This document shows, piece by piece, positions 8,855 through 17,753 of a stretch of DNA of 64,000 nucleotides. The translations under genes and the position numbers were made by a program. The DNA is from Herbinix sp. (GTDB taxonomy: Bacteria > Bacillota > Clostridia > Lachnospirales > Lachnospiraceae). The notes under the pieces were generated by a model. The model saw nothing but the letters and a program-made list of their open reading frames with translations, made no database searches and was not told the DNA's origin. The stretch spans positions 1-64,000 of the forward strand of contig JAQZBN010000008.1 of NCBI GenBank assembly GCA_029238935.1, given 5' to 3'. Position 1 is the stretch's first letter; the number at the start of each line of letters is the position of its first letter.

Positions 8855-9577
8855 TTACAATATTTTTGATAAAAATTCTTTCAGTCTGGGATGCTGCGGA
8901 TGATCAAAGAAATCCTCAGGTGAGTTTTGTTCTACAATTTTACCTTCATCCATAAAAAGAATTCTTGTAGCGACTTTTTGTGCAAATCTCATTTCATGGG
9001 TTACAACAACCATTGTCATACCCTCTTCTGCTAACTGTGTCATTAAATCAAGTACTTCCCCTACCATCTCTGGGTCTAAAGCTGAGGTAGGCTCATCGAA
9101 TAACATTACATCCGGATTCATTGCCAGCGCACGAACAATAGCAATTCGTTGTTTTTGTCCACCGGAAAGCTGATTTGGATATGCCTCCGCTTTCTCTGTG
9201 AGCCCAATTCGTTCTAACAGCTGTAACGCTTTTTTATCTGCTTCCTCTTTTGTCATTACTCCTAATTGTACAGGAGCCAATGTTATGTTTTCTCTGACCG
9301 ATAAATGTGGAAATAGATTGAACTGTTGGAATACCATGCCCATCTTCTGTCTAATCGCATTGATGTTAGATTTACTGTCTGTGATATTGGTTCCCTCAAA
9401 CCAGATTTCTCCTTCAGTAGGAACTTCTAATAAGTTTAAACAACGTAAGAAAGTGGACTTTCCCGAACCGGAAGGCCCAATAACTACGACTTTTTCTCCC
9501 TTTTGAATGGTTTCATCGATACCATTCAGTACCATATGATTTCCAAAGGCTTTTTTAAGATTTTTAGTGACGATCAC
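8855..9577 (-). CDS. Polar amino acid ABC transporter, ATP-binding protein (GlnQ type)
   Basis: ATPase of a polar amino acid importer. The start is taken as the GTG at 9577, since AGGAGG lies ten bases upstream. A TTG further up at 9598 would place that ribosome site inside the gene. Visible motifs are Walker [10 protein letters not shown] (near 32 from this start), signature LSGGQKQR, Walker [13 protein letters not shown] and the switch histidine VVTHEM. It overlaps the end of the permease gene by 14 nt, which implies translational coupling. With the permease and the lipoprotein upstream it makes a complete importer. The family (PAAT) takes up glutamine, cystine, arginine and similar, and the substrate cannot be named from sequence. 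Confidence 0.93.
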   Translation of the reverse strand: MIVTKNLKKAFGNHMVLNGIDETIQKGEKVVVIGPSGSGKSTFLRCLNLLEVPTEGEIWFEGTNITDSKSNINAIRQKMGMVFQQFNLFPHLSVRENITLAPVQLGVMTKEEADKKALQLLERIGLTEKAEAYPNQLSGGQKQRIAIVRALAMNPDVMLFDEPTSALDPEMVGEVLDLMTQLAEEGMTMVVVTHEMRFAQKVATRILFMDEGKIVEQNSPEDFFDHPQHPRLKEFLSKIL

Positions 9578-10352
9578 CTTTCGCCAGCCTCCTTTCAAAG
9601 ACAGATAGTAATCTGGATAATCCTAAAACAAGGATTAAGTAGCAGATTGCTGTTATTATCAGGGGCGGTAAAATCTGCCAGGTTCTAGACCCTACATACT
9701 GAGCCGCTTTTGTCAAATCGGTTACTGCAATGACACCTGCTACCGATGTCTCTTTTATAAGTACGATAAACTCATTACCCAATGCCGGAAGGATATTCTT
9801 AACGGCTTGGGGAAGGATGATTAGTCTCATGGTTTTTATATAATCAAGTCCCAAGGAACGCCCTGCTTCCATCTGCCCCTTGTCAATAGATTCAATTCCT
9901 GCTCTTACTATCTCAGCTACATAGGCACCTGAGTTAATACCAAAACATACTGCTCCGACAATAATTTCATTGGTCGTTCTTGATACAAAGATAAGATTAT
10001 ACATGATTAAAAGTTGTACCATAAGAGGTGTTCCTCTTATAATATTGATATACGTATTGCATATTGCCGTTAGCCATTTGATTTTATAATTCGCTGAGGT
10101 TACTTTCACTACCGCAACCACAATACCAATGATAATACCTAAGAGTATTGCCATCATTGATATTAAAACCGTAACCTTTAAGCCATCCAAATAAGCAAGA
10201 TAACGCTGATCAGGTACAATAGCATTATAAAATGATTGATAGATATCGAGCATCCAGTTTAATATTGCATTATACACTGATTGGAAGATATTAGTCAATT
10301 GCACCAAAAAAGCATTATTCGTATTCCCAGCCAACGAGATATATTGATTCAA
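9564..10352 (-). CDS. Polar amino acid ABC transporter permease
   Basis: A 262-residue inner-membrane permease of the His/Glu/Gln/Arg group. It starts at a TTG codon with GGAGG seven bases upstream. After an amphipathic N-terminal stretch of about 60 residues that is longer than in many relatives, there are about five membrane segments. The EAA loop [20 protein letters not shown] (near 180-200) contacts the ATPase. It lies 180 nt after the binding-protein gene, with a terminator hairpin in the gap, and overlaps the ATPase gene downstream. Confidence 0.92.
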   Translation of the reverse strand: MNQYISLAGNTNNAFLVQLTNIFQSVYNAILNWMLDIYQSFYNAIVPDQRYLAYLDGLKVTVLISMMAILLGIIIGIVVAVVKVTSANYKIKWLTAICNTYINIIRGTPLMVQLLIMYNLIFVSRTTNEIIVGAVCFGINSGAYVAEIVRAGIESIDKGQMEAGRSLGLDYIKTMRLIILPQAVKNILPALGNEFIVLIKETSVAGVIAVTDLTKAAQYVGSRTWQILPPLIITAICYLILVLGLSRLLSVFERRLAKGDRH

Positions 10353-10462
10353 AATCGTTCCTCCTTCTAACTTGATAACAGACTCTCCTGTTCTATATAC
10401 ATGCAGCTATGTCTATTATTATTACAAAAGCCAGTAAATGTTATTATAAATTATTGCAAAAA

Positions 10463-10499
10463 ACAAGATAGGGGCTGCCGAAAGAAGATGACAGCCCCT
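10463..10499 (-). terminator. Intra-operon terminator between binding protein and permease genes
   Basis: AGGGGCTG (10470-10477) pairs with CAGCCCCT (10492-10499). Read leftward, the stem is followed by TATCTTGTTTTTTG. It lies right after the binding-protein stop codon and before the permease. A partial terminator here would give more binding protein than membrane components, as is common in such importers. Confidence 0.8.
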
Positions 10500-10533
10500 C
10501 AATATTTATTTATTGCAAGGAATGTAACACAAG

Positions 10534-11277
10534 TTATTTACCTGTGTGGTTTGCGGTAAACTCTTCGATTTTACCTTCATCTTTTAACTTCTGGATTACA
10601 CCATTGATGGTTTCTAATAATTCTGTATTACCTTTTTTCACCGCAATCGCATACTTATCTGTAAATAACTCTCCATCCAATATTGCAAGACCTTCATTAC
10701 CGGCTACTAGTTCTTCTGCTGGAAACTGATCCATAACAATACAGTCAATTTTTCCGTTTTTTAAATCTTCTGCTGCCTGGGCAAACTTCGTATATCTTTT
10801 AATTTCTTTTGCTTCAATATTTTCTTCTACATAGAAATCCGCAATATTCCCCTGTTGTACACCTATAATTTTACCAGCCAAATCTTCATCAGATGCAGCT
10901 GCAACTGCCTGATTAGCACTGTTTACTACTACAACCTCGGTTGAATTTACGTAATCATCAGAAAAATCCATTACTTTTTGACGTTCTTCGTCTACAGATA
11001 CACCTGCTGCAACAAAATCTACCGTTCCGTTCTGCACAGCGAGTAAAGCTCCCTCAAAATCCATATTCTTAATCTCTAATTCCTTGCCCATTTCATCCGC
11101 AATTGCCTGAGCAATATCCATATCAATTCCGACTACATCATTACCTTCCATGTATTCATAAGGAGCGAAACCTGCTTCTGTACCAACGATTAACTTATCA
11201 TCTTTCTTACTGCATCCTGCAAAAACACTGACAACCGTCATAGATAATACTACTAAACCAACTATTTTTCTCTTCAT
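10534..11277 (-). CDS. Amino acid ABC transporter substrate-binding lipoprotein
   Basis: A 247-residue SBP_bac_3 family protein. It begins with a lipoprotein signal (MKRKIVGLVVLSMTVVSVFA then C21 in the lipobox VFAGC), so it should be anchored to the outer face of the membrane. The mature domain has GTEAGFAPYEYMEG near 32 and GIDMDIAQAIADEMG near 50, the usual first lobe pattern, then DFVAAGVSVDEERQ. It binds a polar amino acid for the permease and ATPase encoded just downstream. It is separated from the upstream cheW gene by 83 nt that contain a hairpin. The ligand is not predictable with confidence. Confidence 0.93.
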   Translation of the reverse strand: MKRKIVGLVVLSMTVVSVFAGCSKKDDKLIVGTEAGFAPYEYMEGNDVVGIDMDIAQAIADEMGKELEIKNMDFEGALLAVQNGTVDFVAAGVSVDEERQKVMDFSDDYVNSTEVVVVNSANQAVAAASDEDLAGKIIGVQQGNIADFYVEENIEAKEIKRYTKFAQAAEDLKNGKIDCIVMDQFPAEELVAGNEGLAILDGELFTDKYAIAVKKGNTELLETINGVIQKLKDEGKIEEFTANHTGK

Positions 11278-11335
11278 ACTAATACCTCGCCTTTCAACTA
11301 ATTATCTTCCCTATTGGAATGATTACAATCTCCTT

Positions 11336-11360
11336 GATCGGCGGGATAGTTCCGTCGATC
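11336..11360 (-). terminator. Short hairpin right after cheW
   Basis: GATCGGCGG (11336-11344) pairs with CCGTCGATC (11352-11360) with one wobble, directly abutting the cheW stop codon. No T-run follows, so it may be a 3' end stabiliser or processed end rather than an intrinsic terminator. Confidence 0.35.
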
Positions 11361-11831
11361 CTACGATTCTTTCTGTTGTTCTAAAACTTCTTTGATTTGT
11401 TCCTGTTCGTCACTAGATAGAATTCCGTTCTGATCTAAGAGTATGATGAGATGACCATTTACATTAGCTACGCTTTTGATATAAGCGGTATCTTTATTCT
11501 TCACAATAGATGGTGTATCATTGATCTGATCTGACTCCGTATCTGTAATTTCCTGCATTTTATCTACTTCATAGGCCATTCGGATTCCATTTGATTGGAT
11601 GATTATAAGCTTTGTTTCTTCGTCGGGCTCTTTCTCTTCCAATGCAAATTTTCTGCGTAAGCTGTACACCGGGATATCTTCTCCTCTTAAGTGAATGATT
11701 CCATTCATATTAGCCGGAGCATCAGACACCTTCATTACATCACCATACTTTTCAATCGAATTAACAGCCATGATGTCTAAACCGTATTTCTCATTACCTA
11801 GCTGAAAAATAACATGTTTTGTACTTTGCAT
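11361..11831 (-). CDS. cheW: CheW-domain chemotaxis coupling protein
   Basis: A 156-residue protein that is essentially one CheW domain: VIFQLGNEKYGLDIMAVNSIEKY at the N-terminus (here cited as positions 8-30), GIIHLRGEDIPVYSLRRKF near 45-63 and a closing IILLDQNGIL near 135. CheW couples methyl-accepting receptors to the CheA kinase. No cheA, cheY or receptor gene is nearby. The gene begins only 20 nt after prfB and is probably on the secA-prfB transcript, an unusual place for a chemotaxis gene. The C-terminal ~15 residues are a charged tail rich in Glu and Gln. It could be an orphan coupling protein or a receptor-array scaffold. Confidence 0.85.
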   Translation of the reverse strand: MQSTKHVIFQLGNEKYGLDIMAVNSIEKYGDVMKVSDAPANMNGIIHLRGEDIPVYSLRRKFALEEKEPDEETKLIIIQSNGIRMAYEVDKMQEITDTESDQINDTPSIVKNKDTAYIKSVANVNGHLIILLDQNGILSSDEQEQIKEVLEQQKES

Positions 11832-11851
11832 ACTATCCCTCCTTGGTAGCT

Positions 11852-12974
11852 CTATGGATTATTTAATTTGTTTTGTGCATTCCATTTTAGATATGCGTTT
11901 ATAAAAGGATCTAAATTACCGTCCAATACACTCAGCGCATTACCAACCTCTGCATCCGTCCGATGATCTTTCACCAGGGTATAAGGTTGCATAACATAGG
12001 ATCGTATCTGATTACCAAAACCTATTTCCTTTATTTCGCCTCGAATGTCAGAAACCTTTTCTGCATTTTCTTGCTTTTTCAGAAGATAAAGTTTTGCTTT
12101 TAGCATCTTCATCGCTTTGTCTTTATTTTGGAGTTGTGACCTTTCATTTTGGCACTGAACCACGGTGTTGGTTGGTATATGAGTGATACGAATAGCCGAA
12201 GATGTTTTATTTACGTGCTGACCACCAGCTCCACTGGAACGGTAAGTATCGATTCTTAAATCCTCATCGTCGATTTCAATATCGACATCTTCTTCAATAT
12301 CTGGCATGACATCACAGGATACAAAGGAAGTCTGGCGTTTACCTGCAGCATTGAAGGGTGAGATCCGTACTAAACGATGAACCCCTCGTTCTGATTTCAA
12401 ATGCCCGAAGGCATTAATACCATTAATCTGTAGTGTCACGGATTTTAATCCAGCTTCTTCTCCATCTAAAAAATCCAATATTTCAGTCGTATATCCTTTT
12501 TTATCAGCCCATTTTTGATACATTCTGCTTAGCATACTTGCCCAGTCACAGCTTTCCGTTCCTCCGGCTCCTGCATGCAAAGTTAAAATAGCATTGTATC
12601 TGTCATATTCCTCTGACAACAACGTGTCTAATTTTAATTCTTCTAGTTCTTCTATGAATGAATCTAAGGCTTCCTTGATTTCCGGAATTAAGGATTCATC
12701 ATTCTCTTCGTATCCCATAACAATCAGCGTTTGAACATCCTCATATTTTTCCTTAATCTGATAATAACTATCAATAGTGTTCTTAAGGTTCTTGAGTTCT
12801 TTCATGTAATTCTGCGCTTTTAGGGTATCATCCCAAAAGTGAGATTCTTCCATGATCTGTTCAATTTCTTTTATGCGAATTTCCTTGTTAGGGATGTCAA
12901 AGTGAATCCCCCACTTCGATCAATGGCCTTTCATAGGTCCCCAGCGTGTATTTAAACTGGTCTAATTCAACCAC
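11852..12974 (-). CDS. prfB: Peptide chain release factor 2 (programmed +1 frameshift)
   Basis: Translation starts at the GTG at 12974 (preceded by AGAGGTGAT) and gives 25 codons ending in CTT, then an in-frame TGA at 12899-12897. A +1 shift on CTTTGAC continues as DIPNKEIRIKE in the long frame that ends at 11852. The total is 373 residues, normal for RF2. RF2 recognises UGA and UAA. The specificity tripeptide SPF is in VRISPFNAAG and the catalytic GGQ is in SGAGGQHVNK. The internal UGA makes production self-limiting: abundant RF2 terminates at it. It is 70 nt downstream of secA, the standard Firmicutes order. It is not a pseudogene, because the frame change sits at the canonical recoding site. 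Confidence 0.95.
12896..12912 (-). promoter_or_regulatory. RF2 recoding site (CTTTGAC slippery stop with upstream G-run)
   Basis: Read leftward: GGGGG (12912-12908), five spacer bases, CTT (12902-12900), TGA (12899-12897), C. The G-run is the Shine-Dalgarno-like stimulator. The 5-nt spacing is longer than the 3 nt of the E. coli prfB site. Confidence 0.92.
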
Positions 12975-13044
12975 ATCATCACCTCTTTCTATGAATTATA
13001 TAACAAGATTTATAAAAATGCAACTAATATAGTATAAAAATACA

Positions 13045-15618
13045 TTAAGAATTCTTTCCACAGCAGAATTTATATTTTTTTCCGCTACCGCAAGGACAAG
13101 GATCGTTTGGTTGAACTTTTTTACCAACTCGCTTAACCGGCCCTTTTGCCACGGAATCATCTCTGTTTGTGCCAGTTACTTTCGCAACTTGCTCTCTCTC
13201 AACCTTCTGTTCAATTCTTACATGGAGAATAGCTTTTACGGTATCTTCACGAATAGCATCAATTAACGAATCGAACATCTCATAACCTTGGAATTTATAT
13301 TCCACAACTGGTTGTCTCTGACCATAAGCTTGCAAACCGATACCTTGACGAAGCTGATCCATATCATCGATATGATCCATCCATTTACGATCAATTACTT
13401 TCAAAAGAACAACACGCTCTAATTCTCTGATTTGTTCTATTTCAGGGAACTCTGCTTCTTTTGCTTCGTATAACTTAACTGCATCCTCTTTTAACTGCTG
13501 CAGAAGATCGTTCTTCTTCATATGATTGATTTGCTCATTGGTAAGCTTAATCTCAGGAAGCGGAATGATTGGAATCAATAAACTATTTAGTTCAGCCAAA
13601 TCCCATTCTTCCGGAGTCTGATCATCACTGATGCAGGTGTTAACACAATCTTCTACGGTATCCGTGATCATACGATAGATGGTATCACGCATGCTCTCTC
13701 CGTCCAGAACTCTTCTTCTCTCGGCGTAAATGATTTCTCTCTGCTCATTATTAACCTGATCGTATTCCAATAGATTTTTACGAATACCAAAGTTATTATT
13801 CTCAATTCTCTTCTGAGCCTTTTCAATTGCATTCGATAACATCTTGTGTTCAATCTGCTCACCTTCCGGCATTCCAAGGGAGTTAAAGATCGCCATCAAT
13901 CGTTCGGATCCGAACAAACGCATTAAATCATCTTCCAGGGAGATATAGAAGCGAGATTCACCAGGGTCACCCTGTCTTCCGGCACGTCCACGAAGCTGAT
14001 TATCAATACGTCTTGCTTCGTGTCTCTCGGTACCGATAATCTTAAGACCTCCGACTTCCTTTACTCCTTCGCCTAACTTAATATCTGTACCACGACCAGC
14101 CATATTCGTTGCAATCGTAACTGCTCCAAATTGACCTGCGTCTGCAACTATTTCCGCTTCCATCTCATGGAACTTTGCATTTAAAACTTTATGCGGTATC
14201 CCATTGCGCTTTAATAAACCACTGATTTCTTCCGATGCTTCAATCGTTATGGTACCTACTAACACCGGCTGACCTTTTTTATGGGATTCGATAACTTCGT
14301 TGATGATTGCTTGTAACTTTTCTTTTCTTGTTTTATATACGGCATCCTGACGATCTATTCTGGCTACAGGGACATTAGTCGGAACCTCTATAACGTCCAT
14401 TCCATAGATTTCTCTAAACTCCTTCTCCTCAGTTAACGCAGTACCAGTCATACCACTTTTCTTCGTATATTTATTGAAGAAGTTCTGGAAGGTAATTGTT
14501 GCAAGGGTTTTACTCTCTCTCTTAACCTTAACATTTTCCTTTGCTTCAATTGCCTGATGTAAACCATCACTATATCTTCTACCCGGCATAATACGACCGG
14601 TAAATTCATCTACAATTAATACTTCATCATCTTTTACTACATAATCCTTATCCCGGAACATTAAATTATGAGCTCTTAAGGCCAGGATAATGTTATGTTG
14701 GATCTCTAAATTTTCAGGATCAGCAAGATTTTCTATATTGAAGAAACGTTCTACTTTCTTTACACCGTCTGCGGTAAGATTGACATTCTTATCCTTTTCA
14801 TTCACTACGAAATCGCCGGTCTCTTCAATATCTTCCTTCATCAGTGCAGCCATCTTTGTTAACTCCGCACTTACTTTACCTTTCACCAACTGTCTAGCAA
14901 GAATATCACAAACACGATATAACTCTGTCGATTTACCGCTTTGTCCTGAAATAATCAAAGGAGTTCTTGCTTCGTCGATTAATGCAGAGTCAACCTCATC
15001 TATGATAGCATAATGAAGCTCACGCTGTACTAATTGCTCTTTATAGATAACCATGTTATCTCTTAAATAGTCAAAACCTAATTCGTTGTTCGTAGCATAA
15101 GTGATGTCACAGTGATAAGCTGCTCTTCTCTCATCCTTTTCCATACTATTTAAGATTACGCCAACTTTAAGACCTAAGAATTCATGAATTCTGCCCATCC
15201 ATTCGGAGTCACGCTTTGCCAGGTAATCATTAACGGTTACAACATGTACTCCTTTTCCTTCCAACGCATTCAAATAAGCAGGGAAAGTAGATGTTAACGT
15301 TTTACCTTCACCGGTACGCATCTCTGTAATTCTTCCTTGATGAAGAATAACACCACCCATTACCTGCACACGAAATGCTCTTTGTCCAATTGCTCTCTTT
15401 GCAGCTTCTCTTACTACCGCGTATGCTTCTACTAATAAATCATCTAATGTTTCACCATTTTTTAATCTGTTCTTAAACTCTATTGTCTTAGCACGTAACT
15501 CTTCATCTGACAGTTTTTCCATTACTGGTTCGAGGGCTTCAATCTTGTCCACGATCGGTATCACAAATTTGAGTTCCCTTTCACTGTGAGTACCAAAGAT
15601 CTTTTCGAATAATCCCAT
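13045..15618 (-). CDS. secA: Preprotein translocase ATPase SecA
   Basis: An 857-residue SecA starting at the ATG at 15618 (MGLFEKIFG) after GGAG. A GTG at 15654 in frame lacks a site. Motifs: MRTGEGKT (Walker A, near 105), the DEAD-type motif [17 protein letters not shown] near 208, [10 protein letters not shown] (helicase motif VI, near 540), and a C-terminal zinc motif [14 protein letters not shown] (last ~18 residues) that contacts SecB or ribosomes in other bacteria. It drives post-translational export through SecYEG. It lies between hpf and prfB as in other Firmicutes. Length and all motifs are normal. Confidence 0.97.
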   Translation of the reverse strand: MGLFEKIFGTHSERELKFVIPIVDKIEALEPVMEKLSDEELRAKTIEFKNRLKNGETLDDLLVEAYAVVREAAKRAIGQRAFRVQVMGGVILHQGRITEMRTGEGKTLTSTFPAYLNALEGKGVHVVTVNDYLAKRDSEWMGRIHEFLGLKVGVILNSMEKDERRAAYHCDITYATNNELGFDYLRDNMVIYKEQLVQRELHYAIIDEVDSALIDEARTPLIISGQSGKSTELYRVCDILARQLVKGKVSAELTKMAALMKEDIEETGDFVVNEKDKNVNLTADGVKKVERFFNIENLADPENLEIQHNIILALRAHNLMFRDKDYVVKDDEVLIVDEFTGRIMPGRRYSDGLHQAIEAKENVKVKRESKTLATITFQNFFNKYTKKSGMTGTALTEEKEFREIYGMDVIEVPTNVPVARIDRQDAVYKTRKEKLQAIINEVIESHKKGQPVLVGTITIEASEEISGLLKRNGIPHKVLNAKFHEMEAEIVADAGQFGAVTIATNMAGRGTDIKLGEGVKEVGGLKIIGTERHEARRIDNQLRGRAGRQGDPGESRFYISLEDDLMRLFGSERLMAIFNSLGMPEGEQIEHKMLSNAIEKAQKRIENNNFGIRKNLLEYDQVNNEQREIIYAERRRVLDGESMRDTIYRMITDTVEDCVNTCISDDQTPEEWDLAELNSLLIPIIPLPEIKLTNEQINHMKKNDLLQQLKEDAVKLYEAKEAEFPEIEQIRELERVVLLKVIDRKWMDHIDDMDQLRQGIGLQAYGQRQPVVEYKFQGYEMFDSLIDAIREDTVKAILHVRIEQKVEREQVAKVTGTNRDDSVAKGPVKRVGKKVQPNDPCPCGSGKKYKFCCGKNS

Positions 15619-15762
15619 ATCATCCACTCCTGTACTATTCCATATTCTAGACACAACAATTCATTCTATATTGTATCATTTACCCAGTTACTATTCAACT
15701 TAATTTTTCCTATGGCAAATTTAAATAGTTCTACCATTCCTTACATAATTGTCTTTCGTATA

Positions 15763-15805
15763 AAAGCAGGAGCTATCCTATTCGCCACTGCGATCGGATA
15801 GCTCC
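15763..15805 (-). terminator. Terminator after hpf
   Basis: GGAGCTATCC (15769-15778) pairs perfectly with GGATAGCTCC (15796-15805). Leftward the stem is followed by TGCTTTTATA. It separates hpf from secA. Confidence 0.75.
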
Positions 15806-15849
15806 GTAAGTTATTAATTTTGAATTACAAAGAGTCCTGATTATAATAT

Positions 15850-16377
15850 CTAAAATTCAGGCTCTATGAGTCCGTAAGTATTACCTTTTCTTTTATAAAC
15901 AACATTAACCTCATCGGTCTTGGAGTTACGGAAAACATAAAAATTATGTCCTAACAATTCCATCTGAACACAAGCTTCCTCTGCATCCATTGGCTTTATT
16001 GCAAATTTCTTGGTTCTAATGATATTAATTGTATCATCTTCGTTATAATCGTCTTCCATAAATGCTTGATTAAAATTAGATGCTGCCTGCTTTTGATCAA
16101 TGATCTTATTCTTATATTTCCTTAGCTGGCGTTCGATAATCTCCTCTACTAAGTCTATCGATACATACATATCATTGCTCACTTGTTCTGCTCTAATAAT
16201 ATTACCTTTTACCGGAATTGTTACTTCAATCTTCTGTCTGTCTTTTTCGACACTTAATGTAACATGAATTTCAGTATCAGGAGTAAAGTACCTCTCTAGT
16301 TTACCAATCTTATCGTATACTGCAGTTTTTAACCCTTCCGTCACGTCAATATTTTTTCCGCTAATGATATAACGCAT
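15850..16377 (-). CDS. hpf: Ribosome hibernation promoting factor, long form
   Basis: A 175-residue long-type HPF starting at the ATG at 16377 with AAGGAG nine bases upstream (an in-frame TTG lies just before). The N-terminal S30AE domain (1-100: MRYIISGKNIDVTEGLKTAV) binds the decoding region of the 30S subunit. The C-terminal domain (about 115-175, IKPMDAEEACVQMELLGHNF) dimerises to link two ribosomes into a 100S particle. It is expressed from a well-placed promoter at 16462-16490 and ended by a hairpin before secA, so it is its own unit despite the conserved order hpf-secA-prfB. Starvation or stationary-phase control is typical of the family. Confidence 0.95.
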   Translation of the reverse strand: MRYIISGKNIDVTEGLKTAVYDKIGKLERYFTPDTEIHVTLSVEKDRQKIEVTIPVKGNIIRAEQVSNDMYVSIDLVEEIIERQLRKYKNKIIDQKQAASNFNQAFMEDDYNEDDTINIIRTKKFAIKPMDAEEACVQMELLGHNFYVFRNSKTDEVNVVYKRKGNTYGLIEPEF

Positions 16378-16461
16378 ATGTCTCAACTCCTTCTTTTCTT
16401 ATCTTTTCGCAAGCATCGGAAATCGCCTAAACTATAAGACGATATCAACTATGCTAGCTTT

Positions 16462-16490
16462 ATTATAACATAATGACGGGTATGTGACAA
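16462..16490 (-). promoter_or_regulatory. Housekeeping promoter of hpf
   Basis: Leftward TTGTCA (16490-16485), 17-nt spacer, TATAAT (16467-16462). The predicted start site is about 75-80 nt before the hpf ATG. Confidence 0.75.
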
Positions 16491-16771
16491 GCAACTTTCA
16501 TTAGGAATACCAGTTCATTACCATCACCATAACCGCACTATTTATCATTAATATACATTTTTTTACAGGATGTTTTATATTACCTTAATTCTTCACGCAA
16601 ATTGTGCCAATTTTCATCTAATTCACACATCATTTTTCCTATTATCCGACAATAGAAATGTCAAGTAGGAAATGCAAAATATACTAGTATTTCATTCGAT
16701 TTATCATAAGTTACAAAACGCATATTCGTTATTGACACTAAATAAGATATCCGACAAGAGTAGTTCATGGC

Positions 16772-16875
16772 TGTGGATAATGTGGATAAATCGGTGTATA
16801 ACTTCTTTTCTTTTGAAAATAAGGCATCTTATATGTGGATAACTTCTTGATAAAAATGGGGATTACTTGTCCACA
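16772..16875. promoter_or_regulatory. Cluster of DnaA boxes in a long intergenic region
   Basis: Within 104 bp there are three perfect consensus boxes on one strand: TGTGGATAA at 16772-16780, immediately repeated at 16781-16789, and again at 16834-16842. A one-mismatch box in the opposite orientation is TTGTCCACA at 16867-16875. They lie in the middle of an 822-nt AT-rich gap (16378-17199) with no plausible gene. dnaA, dnaN and rpmH are not in this window, so this is more likely a DnaA-binding regulatory or titration site than the chromosomal origin. A secondary origin cannot be ruled out by sequence alone. Confidence 0.7.
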
Positions 16876-17103
16876 ATGTTGGATTTAGAAATTATTGCCT
16901 TTCCCTTTGTGCATTTTGTACATATAAGAGTTTTTCTATAGGCAAAATTGATAATCATTCCTTTTTTCTCTTGTTAGTAAATTTTTTCGAATTGTAAGCA
17001 ATTTTCTAACATTTTACGCTATTATAAATCTATTTAAAATACGACCATCCGACTTTCTTTTCTAGCGTGTGACATTTTATAATGCTGCGATCACCCTAGT
17101 TGT

Positions 17104-17161
17104 ACAAAAATAGACTATAATAAGCATTTATTCACCAAAACTAATTCTTATTATAGTCTAT
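17104..17161 (-). terminator. Terminator after the PilZ gene
   Basis: A perfect 15-bp stem, ATAGACTATAATAAG (17110-17124) with its complement at 17147-17161, followed leftward by TTTTTGTAC. Confidence 0.8.
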
Positions 17162-17199
17162 CCATTTATTTCGACATCATCCATTTTATATGTTCTATT

Positions 17200-17544
17200 C
17201 TATTTTTTTTCGTATTTATCAACTTTGGCAGCCAAAAATGGAGCGAGTCCGACAAATTGGGCACCGTAGATATTTTGCCCCGTAATATCAATAGAACTCC
17301 TTACAATTTGAATGACAGCTCTAAAGAAGTCATTCTCCCCCAAGTTAATCAGAGCTTTAAAATAATATCCTACCGGTATACTGGCATCACTCATAAATCC
17401 AATTCCGTCTCTTGATATGTCAAAAACAGTAATTTGTGCACCAAGGTTTTTAATTACCATATCATCTTGTTTAAATACTTCGTCGATTTCCAGACGCAGT
17501 TCTATCGGCTTCCGTCTACTTCTTCGTCTTTCCCTATCCTCCAC
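17200..17544 (-). CDS. PilZ domain protein (c-di-GMP effector)
   Basis: A 114-residue single-domain PilZ protein with a GTG start. The c-di-GMP binding elements are visible: an arginine cluster RRRSRRK at residues 6-12 (RxxxR) and DISRDGIGF near residue 43 (the D/NxSxxG motif). PilZ proteins respond to cyclic di-GMP and often slow motility or alter polysaccharide export. The gene stands alone between two terminators, and no diguanylate cyclase is in the window. Nearby flagellar and chemotaxis genes make a motility role plausible, but that is inference. Confidence 0.85.
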   Translation of the reverse strand: MEDRERRRSRRKPIELRLEIDEVFKQDDMVIKNLGAQITVFDISRDGIGFMSDASIPVGYYFKALINLGENDFFRAVIQIVRSSIDITGQNIYGAQFVGLAPFLAAKVDKYEKK

Positions 17545-17706
17545 GATATAACCATACCTTTCTTCACAGTATAAAGTGAATTGTAGGATAATTCACTTCG
17601 TACCCTAAATAATGCAACACCATTTATAGTAATTATATCAAGGAATTCCAACTTTTACTACCATTTTATGTAGCTTTTATAAAACCCCTGTTTCATAGTA
17701 TTTACA

Positions 17707-17747
17707 TTAAAAAAACTGCCTTAAAGATAATCTTCTTTAAGACAGTT
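17707..17747 (-). terminator. Terminator after the NlpC/P60 gene
   Basis: AACTGCCTTAAAGA (17714-17727) pairs with TCTTTAAGACAGTT (17734-17747) with one wobble. Leftward it is followed by a run of T (TTTTTAATG). It lies 7 nt beyond the gene's stop codon. Confidence 0.88.
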
Positions 17748-17753
17748 TAATAA

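Noticed and set aside
12850-12975. prfB as a pseudogene because of an in-frame TGA
   Set aside because: The stop is in the canonical CTTTGAC recoding context with a G-run upstream, and the joined protein is a complete RF2.
16378-16770. A small protein gene in the hpf upstream gap
   Set aside because: No open frame with a ribosome site and sensible composition was found on either strand.
16387-17199. Chromosomal replication origin
   Set aside because: DnaA boxes are present, but dnaA, dnaN, rpmH, gidA or parAB are absent and gene direction does not switch here. It is kept as a DnaA-box cluster only.
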